A stretch of 13,170 bases of DNA from Desulfobacteraceae bacterium (GTDB lineage Bacteria; Desulfobacterota; Desulfobacteria; Desulfobacterales; Desulfosalsimonadaceae): positions 1-13,170 of the forward strand of contig DAIEHU010000042.1 of the NCBI GenBank assembly GCA_027353395.1, read 5' to 3'. Below the pieces are notes generated by a model that was given only the letters and a program-made list of their open reading frames with translations, was not told the DNA's origin and did no database searches. Shown here in pieces: positions 1-6,385 of the stretch (positions are counted from its first letter, which is position 1; every line of letters begins with the position of its first letter). Position numbers and translations under genes: made by a program.

Positions 1-30
1 AATATGTTGTATGTTTTGTTATTGGAATAA

Positions 31-345
31 TTAAAAGTCATATTTCTCCAAATAATTCTTCAAGTCATCTTTCCAATTTTTTATTTTGTGGATTCCGAGA
101 TCTTTAACTTTTTGAATGTCTAAAATTTTTATATCCAGTTTTTCAGATTCTTCAAAAAGCAATGCAAAGGGAACGTCCAAAACAAGTTTTGATAAACTCA
201 GCTTGATGGAAATTTCCCAAAAGCTCGCGATGCTTACAAACACTTCGTTGCTACGATTTTTAATGAGTTTGCCTGCTTTTTCGGACAATTTATCGTCATT
301 GCTGAAAAGCCAAAGCAATGCGTGAGTATCAATGATAATTTTCAT
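31..345 (-). CDS. Shortened PIN-domain (VapC-like) toxin, probably inactive
   Basis: This 104-residue protein begins like the PIN ribonucleases of type II toxin-antitoxin systems: an N-terminal IIIDTHALLW motif carrying the first catalytic Asp (residue 6), then SIASFWEISIK with the conserved Glu near residue 44. Family members run to about 120-135 residues and carry a DPFDR-type motif followed by a second acidic strand. Here the chain ends at LKNYLEKYDF, and no PFDR motif appears in any frame of the DNA downstream to the window edge. Two of the usual four acidic metal ligands therefore seem to be missing, so the protein is probably a decayed toxin or a divergent non-catalytic one. Its ATG overlaps the antitoxin stop codon by 4 nt (ATGA), the usual arrangement in such modules. 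The DNA is AT-rich compared with the rest of the window, consistent with horizontal acquisition. Assignment to the PIN fold is firm; activity is doubtful. Confidence 0.8.
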   Translation of the reverse strand: MKIIIDTHALLWLFSNDDKLSEKAGKLIKNRSNEVFVSIASFWEISIKLSLSKLVLDVPFALLFEESEKLDIKILDIQKVKDLGIHKIKNWKDDLKNYLEKYDF

Positions 346-566
346 TCCATATATTCCTTAAAATCTTCAAGCGGTTCATCAAAATCATCTTTCATATGGA
401 TCATTCCCTTTAGCGTTCCGGCCTTTCTTGCCGGTCTGTCTTTTGCGGCCGGATTTCTTCTTAAAATGATTATCTCAAACGAATCGCCCATGTCAGGAAT
501 ATCTTCATCAAGGATGATTCTTCTGGATGACTCTAATCTGCCTTTGGTAATGATTGCGTTTTCCAT
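342..566 (-). CDS. Antitoxin partner of the PIN-domain gene (VapB/DUF2281-like)
   Basis: A small 74-residue protein immediately upstream of, and overlapping by 4 nt, the PIN-domain gene. Its C-terminus (KGMIHMKDDFDEPLEDFKEYM) closely resembles the toxin-wrapping tail of antitoxins paired with PIN toxins, in which an acidic, aromatic helix ending in EDFKEYM blocks the nuclease site. The N-terminal half (ENAIITKGRLESSRRIILDEDIP) could form a short DNA-binding or dimerisation strand. The ATG at 564-566 was chosen because the similarity to antitoxins begins there and an AAAAAGGG stretch lies about 9 nt upstream. The frame stays open to about 698, but that part reads through hairpin-rich repeat-like DNA and gives an unconvincing basic, proline-containing peptide. 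Expected role: neutralise the toxin and repress its own operon. The antitoxin looks intact although the toxin does not. No operator could be identified with confidence. Confidence 0.75.
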   Translation of the reverse strand: MENAIITKGRLESSRRIILDEDIPDMGDSFEIIILRRNPAAKDRPARKAGTLKGMIHMKDDFDEPLEDFKEYME

Positions 567-597
567 TTGGCTGTAACCCTTTTTCATTTTTGTGTAT

Positions 598-616
598 GCC
601 GGGATTCTTTCCCGGC
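598..616. repeat. Perfect 7-bp hairpin upstream of the antitoxin gene
   Basis: GCCGGGA at 598-604 and TCCCGGC at 610-616 form a perfect 7-bp inverted repeat around a TTCTT loop. It lies about 30 bp upstream of the antitoxin ATG. No T-run follows on either strand, so it is not a typical intrinsic terminator. It may be an operator for the toxin-antitoxin operon or one arm of the repeat-like region to its right. Confidence 0.5.
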
Positions 617-639
617 AATTGGTCTTCAAGCAACCTCTC

Positions 640-850
640 CGGAGGGCCAGGGCCGCATCGCGGGGCTGGGTTCTTTTGTTACTTTTCTTGCCCACCAAGA
701 AAAGTAAAAGGGAAAAAGTCGATTAATTCGGTATGGTGGCCCAGGAATTCAAAGGACGGGAGTCGTTTGACTCACTGCCCTTTCTTGTCCCTTCATTGCG
801 CGTAGATCCTCGCAATGGAAGGGATCGGGGACCAGATCGCGAACCCCTTC
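640..850. repeat. Hairpin-rich, repeat-like intergenic element
   Basis: This stretch holds no convincing gene start-to-stop but is rich in inverted repeats. The strongest is a 12-bp perfect stem, TTACTTTTCTTG (679-690) with CAAGAAAAGTAA (696-707), around the loop CCCAC. A second is GAGTC (760-764) with GACTC (769-773), loop GTTT. GATCC and GGATC occur further right. The composition changes from the AT-rich toxin-antitoxin DNA to GC-rich sequence at about 640 and back at about 860. The ACTTTTCTTG/CAAGAAAAGT hairpin resembles motifs of dispersed intergenic repeats in several proteobacteria, but only one copy lies in this window, so calling it a repeat is inference. The 3' end of the membrane-protein gene (793-1896) reads into it. 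The edges given are approximate. Confidence 0.4.
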
Positions 851-1896
851 GTTCCTACCTTTATGGATATGGAATTATTTTTAATTTTTTCATTCCAGGG
901 CCTTACAGTTTCTTCATTATTTATGCATACAATATAGGAGTTGAAAGCTGCCTCTTCTGGCTCAAATTTTATCTGATATTCCCCAGGCAGCAAGAGACCA
1001 AATTCTCGAGGAAATTGAGAGCCTTCCAAATTGACCGTTTCGATCAATGTTTTTTTCTCAATTTTTTCTTTTTCGACCTTAGCTTTTGCTTCAGCCTCGG
1101 CTTTTCGTTGAGCATTGTATTCTTCAAGTGAAAGACCCTTTTTCGCGGCCTCAATTTCTACAGTTAATTCCTCCGGCAAATCCCGCCCCGGATTGGCGAT
1201 CTGCCATTTTTCGGCTTTCTCATAGGCCCGGTCGACCATCTCCGCCCGTTGTTGATTCCGGATATCCTCCAGATTTTTAATCCTGGCGGCTTCACCACCG
1301 GAAATAATTTCGATCCCACTCGTCCACCGGTTCACATAATACTCCGCCTGGGGGAGGTAGCCCGTGCCCTGGAGGACGAAATACCCCAGATAAACAACCG
1401 CCCAGAGATAGACGAACGGCTTTCCCCAGCTTCGGCCGATCTTCCAGACCGCCTGGATAAGCTGGAGCAGGACGACGGTGGCGATGATGCCCACCAATGC
1501 GTTGAAACGCCCTTTTGCGGAAACGGTTCCCAGAAAAAGAAAAATGATGGACGTCCACAACATGACCTGGGTCACAAGGCCGGTGTACCACCGGAAGAAT
1601 TTTTCAACCTCCCCGGACATGGTATGGCCGGGGAGGACTGCCCCGGAAATCGCCCCGGCAAGAAATATGTTGATGACGGCTTCAGGCCGGGCGGCGAGGA
1701 GCACCATCAGCAGCGTGAGGATCAGGGAAAATATCAGGTTGGCCCCTTTGTATCCGGCGATATTGAACAAAAAACCGATTGCAAACATCGCCAGAAGAAA
1801 AAAGACCATGGGAATCAGCACACGAACATAAAACAAGGTGCCGCGTTTGATGATGTCGTCGTGAAGCCCTAACATTTTTGGAATGATGCCTGACAT
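793..1896 (-). CDS. Six-helix membrane protein with charged C-terminal tail, unknown function
   Basis: I do not recognise this 367-residue protein. Its first half is hydrophobic, with about six likely membrane helices near residues 22-47, 52-69, 73-90, 105-125, 131-152 and 160-178. Residues about 203-285 are highly charged (Glu, Lys, Arg, Ala) and look helical or coiled-coil. They are followed by a small, probably beta-rich region (about 286-345; LLLPGEYQIKFEPEEAAF). The last 20 or so residues (from VGTKGFAIWSP) are encoded by the GC-rich repeat-like DNA, so the original C-terminus may have been different. The ATG start is well supported: AGGAGG lies 4 nt upstream. The gene is divergent from the hypothetical gene at 2135 and stands alone on its strand. 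An inner-membrane location is likely. No catalytic motif, transporter signature or signal peptide could be seen. Confidence 0.75.
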   Translation of the reverse strand: MSGIIPKMLGLHDDIIKRGTLFYVRVLIPMVFFLLAMFAIGFLFNIAGYKGANLIFSLILTLLMVLLAARPEAVINIFLAGAISGAVLPGHTMSGEVEKFFRWYTGLVTQVMLWTSIIFLFLGTVSAKGRFNALVGIIATVVLLQLIQAVWKIGRSWGKPFVYLWAVVYLGYFVLQGTGYLPQAEYYVNRWTSGIEIISGGEAARIKNLEDIRNQQRAEMVDRAYEKAEKWQIANPGRDLPEELTVEIEAAKKGLSLEEYNAQRKAEAEAKAKVEKEKIEKKTLIETVNLEGSQFPREFGLLLPGEYQIKFEPEEAAFNSYIVCINNEETVRPWNEKIKNNSISIKVGTKGFAIWSPIPSIARIYAQ

Positions 1897-2077
1897 ATCG
1901 CCTCCTGAAGCTTTTGGAAAAATTACGGGCAGTTTTCAGTTTGATAGTTTTGCCGATTTTGTCGATTCCGTCAATCATTTCGTGCAGATCATCGAAGACC
2001 CTTTCCGGGCATGACGCCAGCGCCTGAAAAAACAGGCGGATTGCCGTCAATGCGATTGAAATTCAATGGAATAACGC

Positions 2078-2106
2078 TTGCCAAGCACAGCCGGATTCAT
2101 TATGGT
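2078..2106 (+). promoter_or_regulatory. Candidate sigma-70 promoter for the gene at 2135
   Basis: TTGCCA (2078-2083; 5 of 6 consensus bases) and TATGGT (2101-2106; 4 of 6) are separated by 17 bp. Transcription would start near 2113, leaving a leader of about 22 nt that contains the GGAGGG ribosome-binding site. The match is by eye only. Confidence 0.4.
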
Positions 2107-2134
2107 CATTTGTATATTAATGGAGGGCCTGAAC

Positions 2135-3058
2135 ATGAACGAAAATGGTATTCTGACGCAATTCGCCGTCCTGCTGGTTGACGCATTTGATGTGGACGTC
2201 CAATTATTTCAGGGGAAAGTCCTGCAAAACATCTCCAGCCAGCCCATGGGAAATCAGTTCACAACCTGGGCGAGGGCGAATCCCCAGAAATTTGATACGT
2301 TTCTCCGGCTTGTTTCTGCGGCGGTTCAGCGGCTGCCCCAGGACCATAATCTGGCCATCAGCCTGCTGGCGGACCAGTTGAGAAGATTCCCCGTTGAATT
2401 GAGACGGGCCATTATCGGCGACAATATTTCCCATGCAGGCACGAACAGCCAGCAACCCGTCAGCGGCGCAACGACTCAGGACCATTCGGATTTTAACGCC
2501 AAATACGAAGAAGCGGTCCAGGATTTGGCAGAAGAAGACCTGATGTTTCTGGCGGGCCTGAATAAAAACAGGCTGGAGGAGTGGGCTCATGCGCCAGCGA
2601 AAATGCGGCCTGTTTTCCTGAAAAAATGGCGGAATGAAGGCGGCCAGGACAGCACCTTGTCCGGTCTTTCCCGGAAGTTCAAGGAATGGGACAGCAAGTC
2701 GAAAATGCGGAGCATTGAAAAAAAGGCCAGGGTTTCCGGCGCATCCCTGGGCTCGGTGCTGGATAGTCTTATCGGCGGAGGAAGCCATTGCCGGGTGGAG
2801 AGTGCAATGATTGAAATCCAAACGGACAGCAGCGGGAATATTTCCATACCGACCGCCAATATTCAGGGCCTTTATATCAGCCAGGAAATCGGTTTTTTAG
2901 GAAAAGTGAAGGGATTGACCGCCAGGATCAAAACGGCGGACATGGGGGACTTCAAGGGAAAACTGCTTACGGAACAGTTGCGGGTTGATTTCGGTCAAGG
3001 GACTCAATCCTCATTGGACTTACGCAATATCAGCTCCATTGAGGCGGTTCCGGAATAG
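2135..3058 (+). CDS. Hypothetical soluble protein, 307 residues
   Basis: Not recognised. The ATG at 2135 was chosen over in-frame starts at 2078 and 2120 because GGAGGG sits 7 nt upstream of it. The protein has no signal peptide or membrane helix. Three regions can be seen. An N-terminal helical part (about 1-97) contains LLVDAFDVDVQLFQGKVLQ and ends with a leucine- and arginine-rich helix. A Ser/Thr/Gln-rich linker follows (about 98-118), then a second helical, charged part (about 119-205; LAEEDLMFLAGLNKNRLEEW, then a lysine-rich stretch near 181-198). The C-terminal part (about 222-305) alternates hydrophobic and polar residues as beta strands do (MIEIQTDSSGNISIPTANIQ). The gene is divergent from the membrane-protein gene and convergent with the cyclase-like gene. 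The 78-bp gap to the latter holds only a weak 5-bp hairpin near 3089-3104 and no clear terminator. A two-domain regulator or scaffold is possible but not shown. Confidence 0.75.
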   Translation: MNENGILTQFAVLLVDAFDVDVQLFQGKVLQNISSQPMGNQFTTWARANPQKFDTFLRLVSAAVQRLPQDHNLAISLLADQLRRFPVELRRAIIGDNISHAGTNSQQPVSGATTQDHSDFNAKYEEAVQDLAEEDLMFLAGLNKNRLEEWAHAPAKMRPVFLKKWRNEGGQDSTLSGLSRKFKEWDSKSKMRSIEKKARVSGASLGSVLDSLIGGGSHCRVESAMIEIQTDSSGNISIPTANIQGLYISQEIGFLGKVKGLTARIKTADMGDFKGKLLTEQLRVDFGQGTQSSLDLRNISSIEAVPE

Positions 3059-3136
3059 CGGCAGATCACCCTTGCAGATCCTTTTTCAACTCTTTCCGGA
3101 GAGTGGGCCGCCGGTCTTCATTCTCCGCTTGGAAGG

Positions 3137-5383
3137 CTATGTCCGATCCTTGACATACTGATAAACCGCCGGATGGGTGCATACTTCATAATACGGGTTT
3201 TCCGTCAGCCGGATCACGCTTAAATCTTTTAGCGCCACTTCGGGAATCAGCGCCTCCCGTATCACCAGGCGCTGATAATTGCCGGCCACCGTCGGAAATT
3301 TGCCGGTATAGAAGGTCAACGGTTCCTGCTGAATCTCCGGAATCAGGCATTCGAGCTTGTCGAGATGGATTTCTTTGGCGAGTTTCCAGAACCCGCCGGG
3401 GGCCAGCGCGATGCCTTTCACATTATACCGGAGCACTTTGGCGTTAAACAGAACAGCGGTCTCCGGATCCAGTTTGGGCTCCATTTCATACACATTAAAC
3501 GGCAGCTTTTTCCCGTATAGCTGCTGGCGCAGGGTTTTGTCACAACGGGACAGCCGGTCCGCGGCGTTGATCGCCGGAGATATCATGATCTGATTGTCTT
3601 CATCGTAAAAAAAAGTGGGCGCTGAGTCGGCATATCCGATGCCGACTCCCAGATCCAGCCTCGGCAGCCGGCTTTTCCGGTTCCGTTCATTGTATGCCTT
3701 TACAATCATCAGGATATTGAGCGCCAGACCGCAGGCCCGGGACACGCTGTAGCATCGGCCCGGCGAATCCTGGTATTCAAATATGGTCAGAATAATGGCG
3801 TCTCCTTCGATAAACACCTTCACCGCGCCATATTGAGACAGAATTTTCCCGATGGGATCGAAAAGATTGAGGCTGAAATTCGACGCCGGGTTCAGTTTCT
3901 TGGATTTCATCTGATCGACAATGGCGGTTGACCCCCTGACATCCGCCTTGAGAACCACATGATGGGTAATGGGCTTTTTATCAAAAAAATCTTCATGGGG
4001 CAGGATAAATTCATACAGCGAATGATTGCCCCTGGAAAGCGCGATTATTTTTTCATCGGTGGTGATATTGATGCAATCCGACGCCTCTTTGATCAGGGCA
4101 TAATTGTTCATATCCCGGTGATACGCTGAAAAATCCCGCAAAAACCGCACCAGATATTTTTTCCGGGATTGCCGGAAGGTCCACCAGATTCTCCAAACAG
4201 TCCGCTTCAATGGGGTCAGGGGAAAGGATTTGCCGAAATATTTTTTAAACCGTTTTAATTTCCGGATAGTGTTTTTTCTGGCTTTGGAAACCACCAGATA
4301 CTGAAGGCATTCCTGGGGAGAGAGCGGCGGACAATACTTGTGAAACATGGGTTGCATGAGATAGGCCGCAACCACCCCGGCCATCATGTTCTCTTTTGAA
4401 ATCAGAGAGAATAACTGATTTAATAGTTTTTTCTGGAGAAGCAGGGTGTCTTTGACGGTTTCGATTTTTTGGGAGTCGGCATTCTGCGCCTTGAGTTGCT
4501 TCAGGGCGTCCTGAGTTCGAAAATAATTAAATAATTTATCAATATTATCAACCTGTTTAATCCACCCGTCCACCTTTGTATCACAAGATGCCCCATAGGT
4601 TTTAAAGGATTCATGGGATCTGGCATCAAAAGCGGGTTCACTGCTGTCCAGTTGGCTTAAAAAACTCGCTAAAAGATTGACAAGCGTATTGTAATTGACC
4701 GGGTCTTCCAGCCGGTGGCCTATCAGAACGTAATTTTCCACCAGAAAAAATCCGTCCGATCCGGAGGCGGCATGAAGAATCGGGTTTGAAAATAACTCCT
4801 TGGGAAGCGTCGCCGATTCTCCGAAATTAGCGGCTCTCAGGTTATTGACTTCCTGCTGCACCTCGATGACATATTCGAAAAGCTCGGCCCCCACTTTTCG
4901 AATAATCTGATTTTTTTGTTGAATGACAGAGGCTGCTTCTTCCCGCAGTTTGAGCATGGCTTCCATCTGATGGGAAATCTCCTGCCGGCGGATGACATTT
5001 TTACAATGTTGAACGACCTCGTCATACTGAGCCTGCATTTCCCCGGTCAAGAACTTCACCAGGGCCGTCTGGGCCAGAAAATCGACCTGCAACTCCTGCC
5101 GCGCCTTTGCTTTGTTCACGCCGTCCGTCAAAATTTCCGTGCACAGTCTTTGAAATTCCGATGTTTCCTTAAACCAGTTCACCTCCGGATTCAGAATAAA
5201 GGATTCAGACACTTCCGCATATTTCATGATCAGTTCAAATATATACTGCTCGGTGACCTTCCGGAACTCGGCGCTGATGTATACGTCATACCGGACGTTA
5301 TCCACGCCGAGCTTGAGCCGGTCAAACGGCAGTTCGACGCTGTAAGACGCTATCTGGAGTTTATTTAATTCAGCCGGGACCAT
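3137..5383 (-). CDS. Class III nucleotidyl cyclase-like domain protein, 748 residues
   Basis: Residues about 472-650 look like the catalytic domain of class III adenylate/guanylate cyclases. LKADVRGST carries the first metal-binding Asp (481), IEGDAII the second (Asp528), and INAADRLSR the transition-state Asn606 and Arg610, at the family's normal N-x3-R spacing. The 47-residue gap between the two Asp residues is also close to normal. However, the usual substrate-binding Lys four residues before the second Asp is Phe here, and the Asp/Thr position just before the V/I-N is Ala. The substrate may therefore be unusual, or the domain may be regulatory only. The large N-terminal part is not recognised. 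It has a helical, coiled-coil-like stretch (about 135-185) and a strongly basic, tryptophan-containing segment (about 367-413) that could contact membrane or nucleic acid. No membrane helix or signal peptide is evident. The start codon overlaps the panB stop by one base (TAATG), so translation is probably coupled to panB. Confidence 0.75.
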   Translation of the reverse strand: MVPAELNKLQIASYSVELPFDRLKLGVDNVRYDVYISAEFRKVTEQYIFELIMKYAEVSESFILNPEVNWFKETSEFQRLCTEILTDGVNKAKARQELQVDFLAQTALVKFLTGEMQAQYDEVVQHCKNVIRRQEISHQMEAMLKLREEAASVIQQKNQIIRKVGAELFEYVIEVQQEVNNLRAANFGESATLPKELFSNPILHAASGSDGFFLVENYVLIGHRLEDPVNYNTLVNLLASFLSQLDSSEPAFDARSHESFKTYGASCDTKVDGWIKQVDNIDKLFNYFRTQDALKQLKAQNADSQKIETVKDTLLLQKKLLNQLFSLISKENMMAGVVAAYLMQPMFHKYCPPLSPQECLQYLVVSKARKNTIRKLKRFKKYFGKSFPLTPLKRTVWRIWWTFRQSRKKYLVRFLRDFSAYHRDMNNYALIKEASDCINITTDEKIIALSRGNHSLYEFILPHEDFFDKKPITHHVVLKADVRGSTAIVDQMKSKKLNPASNFSLNLFDPIGKILSQYGAVKVFIEGDAIILTIFEYQDSPGRCYSVSRACGLALNILMIVKAYNERNRKSRLPRLDLGVGIGYADSAPTFFYDEDNQIMISPAINAADRLSRCDKTLRQQLYGKKLPFNVYEMEPKLDPETAVLFNAKVLRYNVKGIALAPGGFWKLAKEIHLDKLECLIPEIQQEPLTFYTGKFPTVAGNYQRLVIREALIPEVALKDLSVIRLTENPYYEVCTHPAVYQYVKDRT

Positions 5384-6171
5384 TAATATGAATGTGCTTC
5401 CGTCGGAAATGCGTTATTCTGGACATCCTGAACGTATGCCTTAATGCCGATCGCCGCCTGCTGTCTGAGCGAAGCATATTGTTTGACGAATTTCGGCAGA
5501 TGACGGTCGGTTATTCCCAGCAGATCATGTATCACAAGAACCTGGCCGTCGCAATGGGGGCCAGCGCCGATACCGATAGTGGGAATGGTGAGCGTACCCG
5601 TGATTTCACGGGCGATATCCGCCGGAATGCCTTCCAGCACCACGGAAAACGCGCCCGCGGCCTCCACACTCCGGGCATCCGATAACAGCCGGGCCTCGTC
5701 CCGCTGGACCCGATACCCGCCCATCTGATGGACGGACTGGGGCGTGAGGCCGATGTGGGCCTGAACCGGAATGCCGGCAGCCGTCATGGCCTTGATGGTT
5801 GCGCTGACCGCGGCCCCGCCCTCCAGCTTCACGGCGGCGGCGCCCGTTTCCTTTAAAAACCGGCCCGCATTGGCGAGCGCCGTCTCTACCGATGTCTGGT
5901 ATGACATAAACGGCATATCGGCGACCACCATCGCATGCTGCGTTGCACGCGCGACGATCCGGGTGTGATAGATCATTTCATCCATGGTGACCGACAGGGT
6001 ATGGGTGTCGCCCTGGACGACCATGCCCAGGGAGTCTCCCACCAGAATGACGTGCACGCCGGATTCATCGGCGATTTTGGCAAATGGATAGTCATAGGCG
6101 GTCAGGGAGACGATTTTATCCCCCTTGCGTTTCATGTCAAAAAGCGTATTGATCGTTATCCGGGGTGTCAT
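5383..6171 (-). CDS. panB: 3-methyl-2-oxobutanoate hydroxymethyltransferase
   Basis: PanB (ketopantoate hydroxymethyltransferase) transfers a one-carbon unit from methylene-tetrahydrofolate to 2-oxoisovalerate, the first committed step of pantothenate and coenzyme A synthesis, in the cytoplasm. The 262-residue length is normal for the family. Family motifs are all present: LTAYDYPFA near the N-terminus, VGDSLGMVVQG with metal ligand Asp46, VADMPFMSYQ with Asp85, VKLEGG with Glu117, AHIGLTPQS, and VVLEGIP with catalytic Glu180, followed by IGIGAGPHCDGQVLVIHD. The ATG at 6171 gives the standard family N-terminus and has AAGGA about 9 nt upstream. The gene leads a two-gene unit with the cyclase-like gene and is divergent from hisS. 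No panC or panD lies within the window. Confidence 0.97.
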   Translation of the reverse strand: MTPRITINTLFDMKRKGDKIVSLTAYDYPFAKIADESGVHVILVGDSLGMVVQGDTHTLSVTMDEMIYHTRIVARATQHAMVVADMPFMSYQTSVETALANAGRFLKETGAAAVKLEGGAAVSATIKAMTAAGIPVQAHIGLTPQSVHQMGGYRVQRDEARLLSDARSVEAAGAFSVVLEGIPADIAREITGTLTIPTIGIGAGPHCDGQVLVIHDLLGITDRHLPKFVKQYASLRQQAAIGIKAYVQDVQNNAFPTEAHSY

Positions 6172-6234
6172 GATGGTTTTTCCTTATGTGTATTTTTCCC
6201 TGTATGGGCGAGACTGCTGCAAACAACATAAATA

Positions 6235-6263
6235 TTGACTTAATAATCTGTTTTCCATATTAA
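6235..6263 (+). promoter_or_regulatory. Candidate sigma-70 promoter for hisS-aspS
   Basis: TTGACT (6235-6240; 5 of 6) and TATTAA (6258-6263; 4 of 6) are separated by 17 bp in the AT-rich gap between panB and hisS. The implied leader is about 115 nt to the hisS ATG. I see no T-box, attenuator or terminator hairpin in that leader. Read by eye only. Confidence 0.4.
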
Positions 6264-6385
6264 TACCGGATTGTACGAACGGATGAAAATTCTATCTTAT
6301 TGATCTTCTTGCAGTCTAAAGAAACTTAACCTTTTTTGCAAATAGTAAATATGCGTTGCGCAAACGGGCGAAAGCATTAATTGAA

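Noticed and set aside
733..1131. A plus-strand open frame of about 132 codons with phenylalanine-rich hydrophobic stretches.
   Set aside because: Most of it is antisense to the charged tail of the membrane protein, and the hydrophobic stretches are the complement of Lys/Glu codons. The remainder is repeat-like DNA.
1920..2050. A minus-strand open frame just upstream of the membrane-protein gene, with a protein-like stretch (FDDLHEMIDGIDKIG).
   Set aside because: It continues out of frame into the well-supported membrane-protein gene, has no clear ribosome-binding site and no recognisable family. It may be a gene remnant but cannot be supported.
3059..3136. Terminator between the convergent genes ending at 3058 and 3137.
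   Set aside because: Only a 5-bp hairpin (ACTCT/AGAGT near 3089-3104) without a T-run is present. The evidence is too weak to annotate.
6264..6385. Possible T-box or attenuator in the hisS leader.
   Set aside because: No T-box consensus, no run of His codons and no terminator hairpin are visible. The only structure is a short TTGCGCAA palindrome at 6356-6363.
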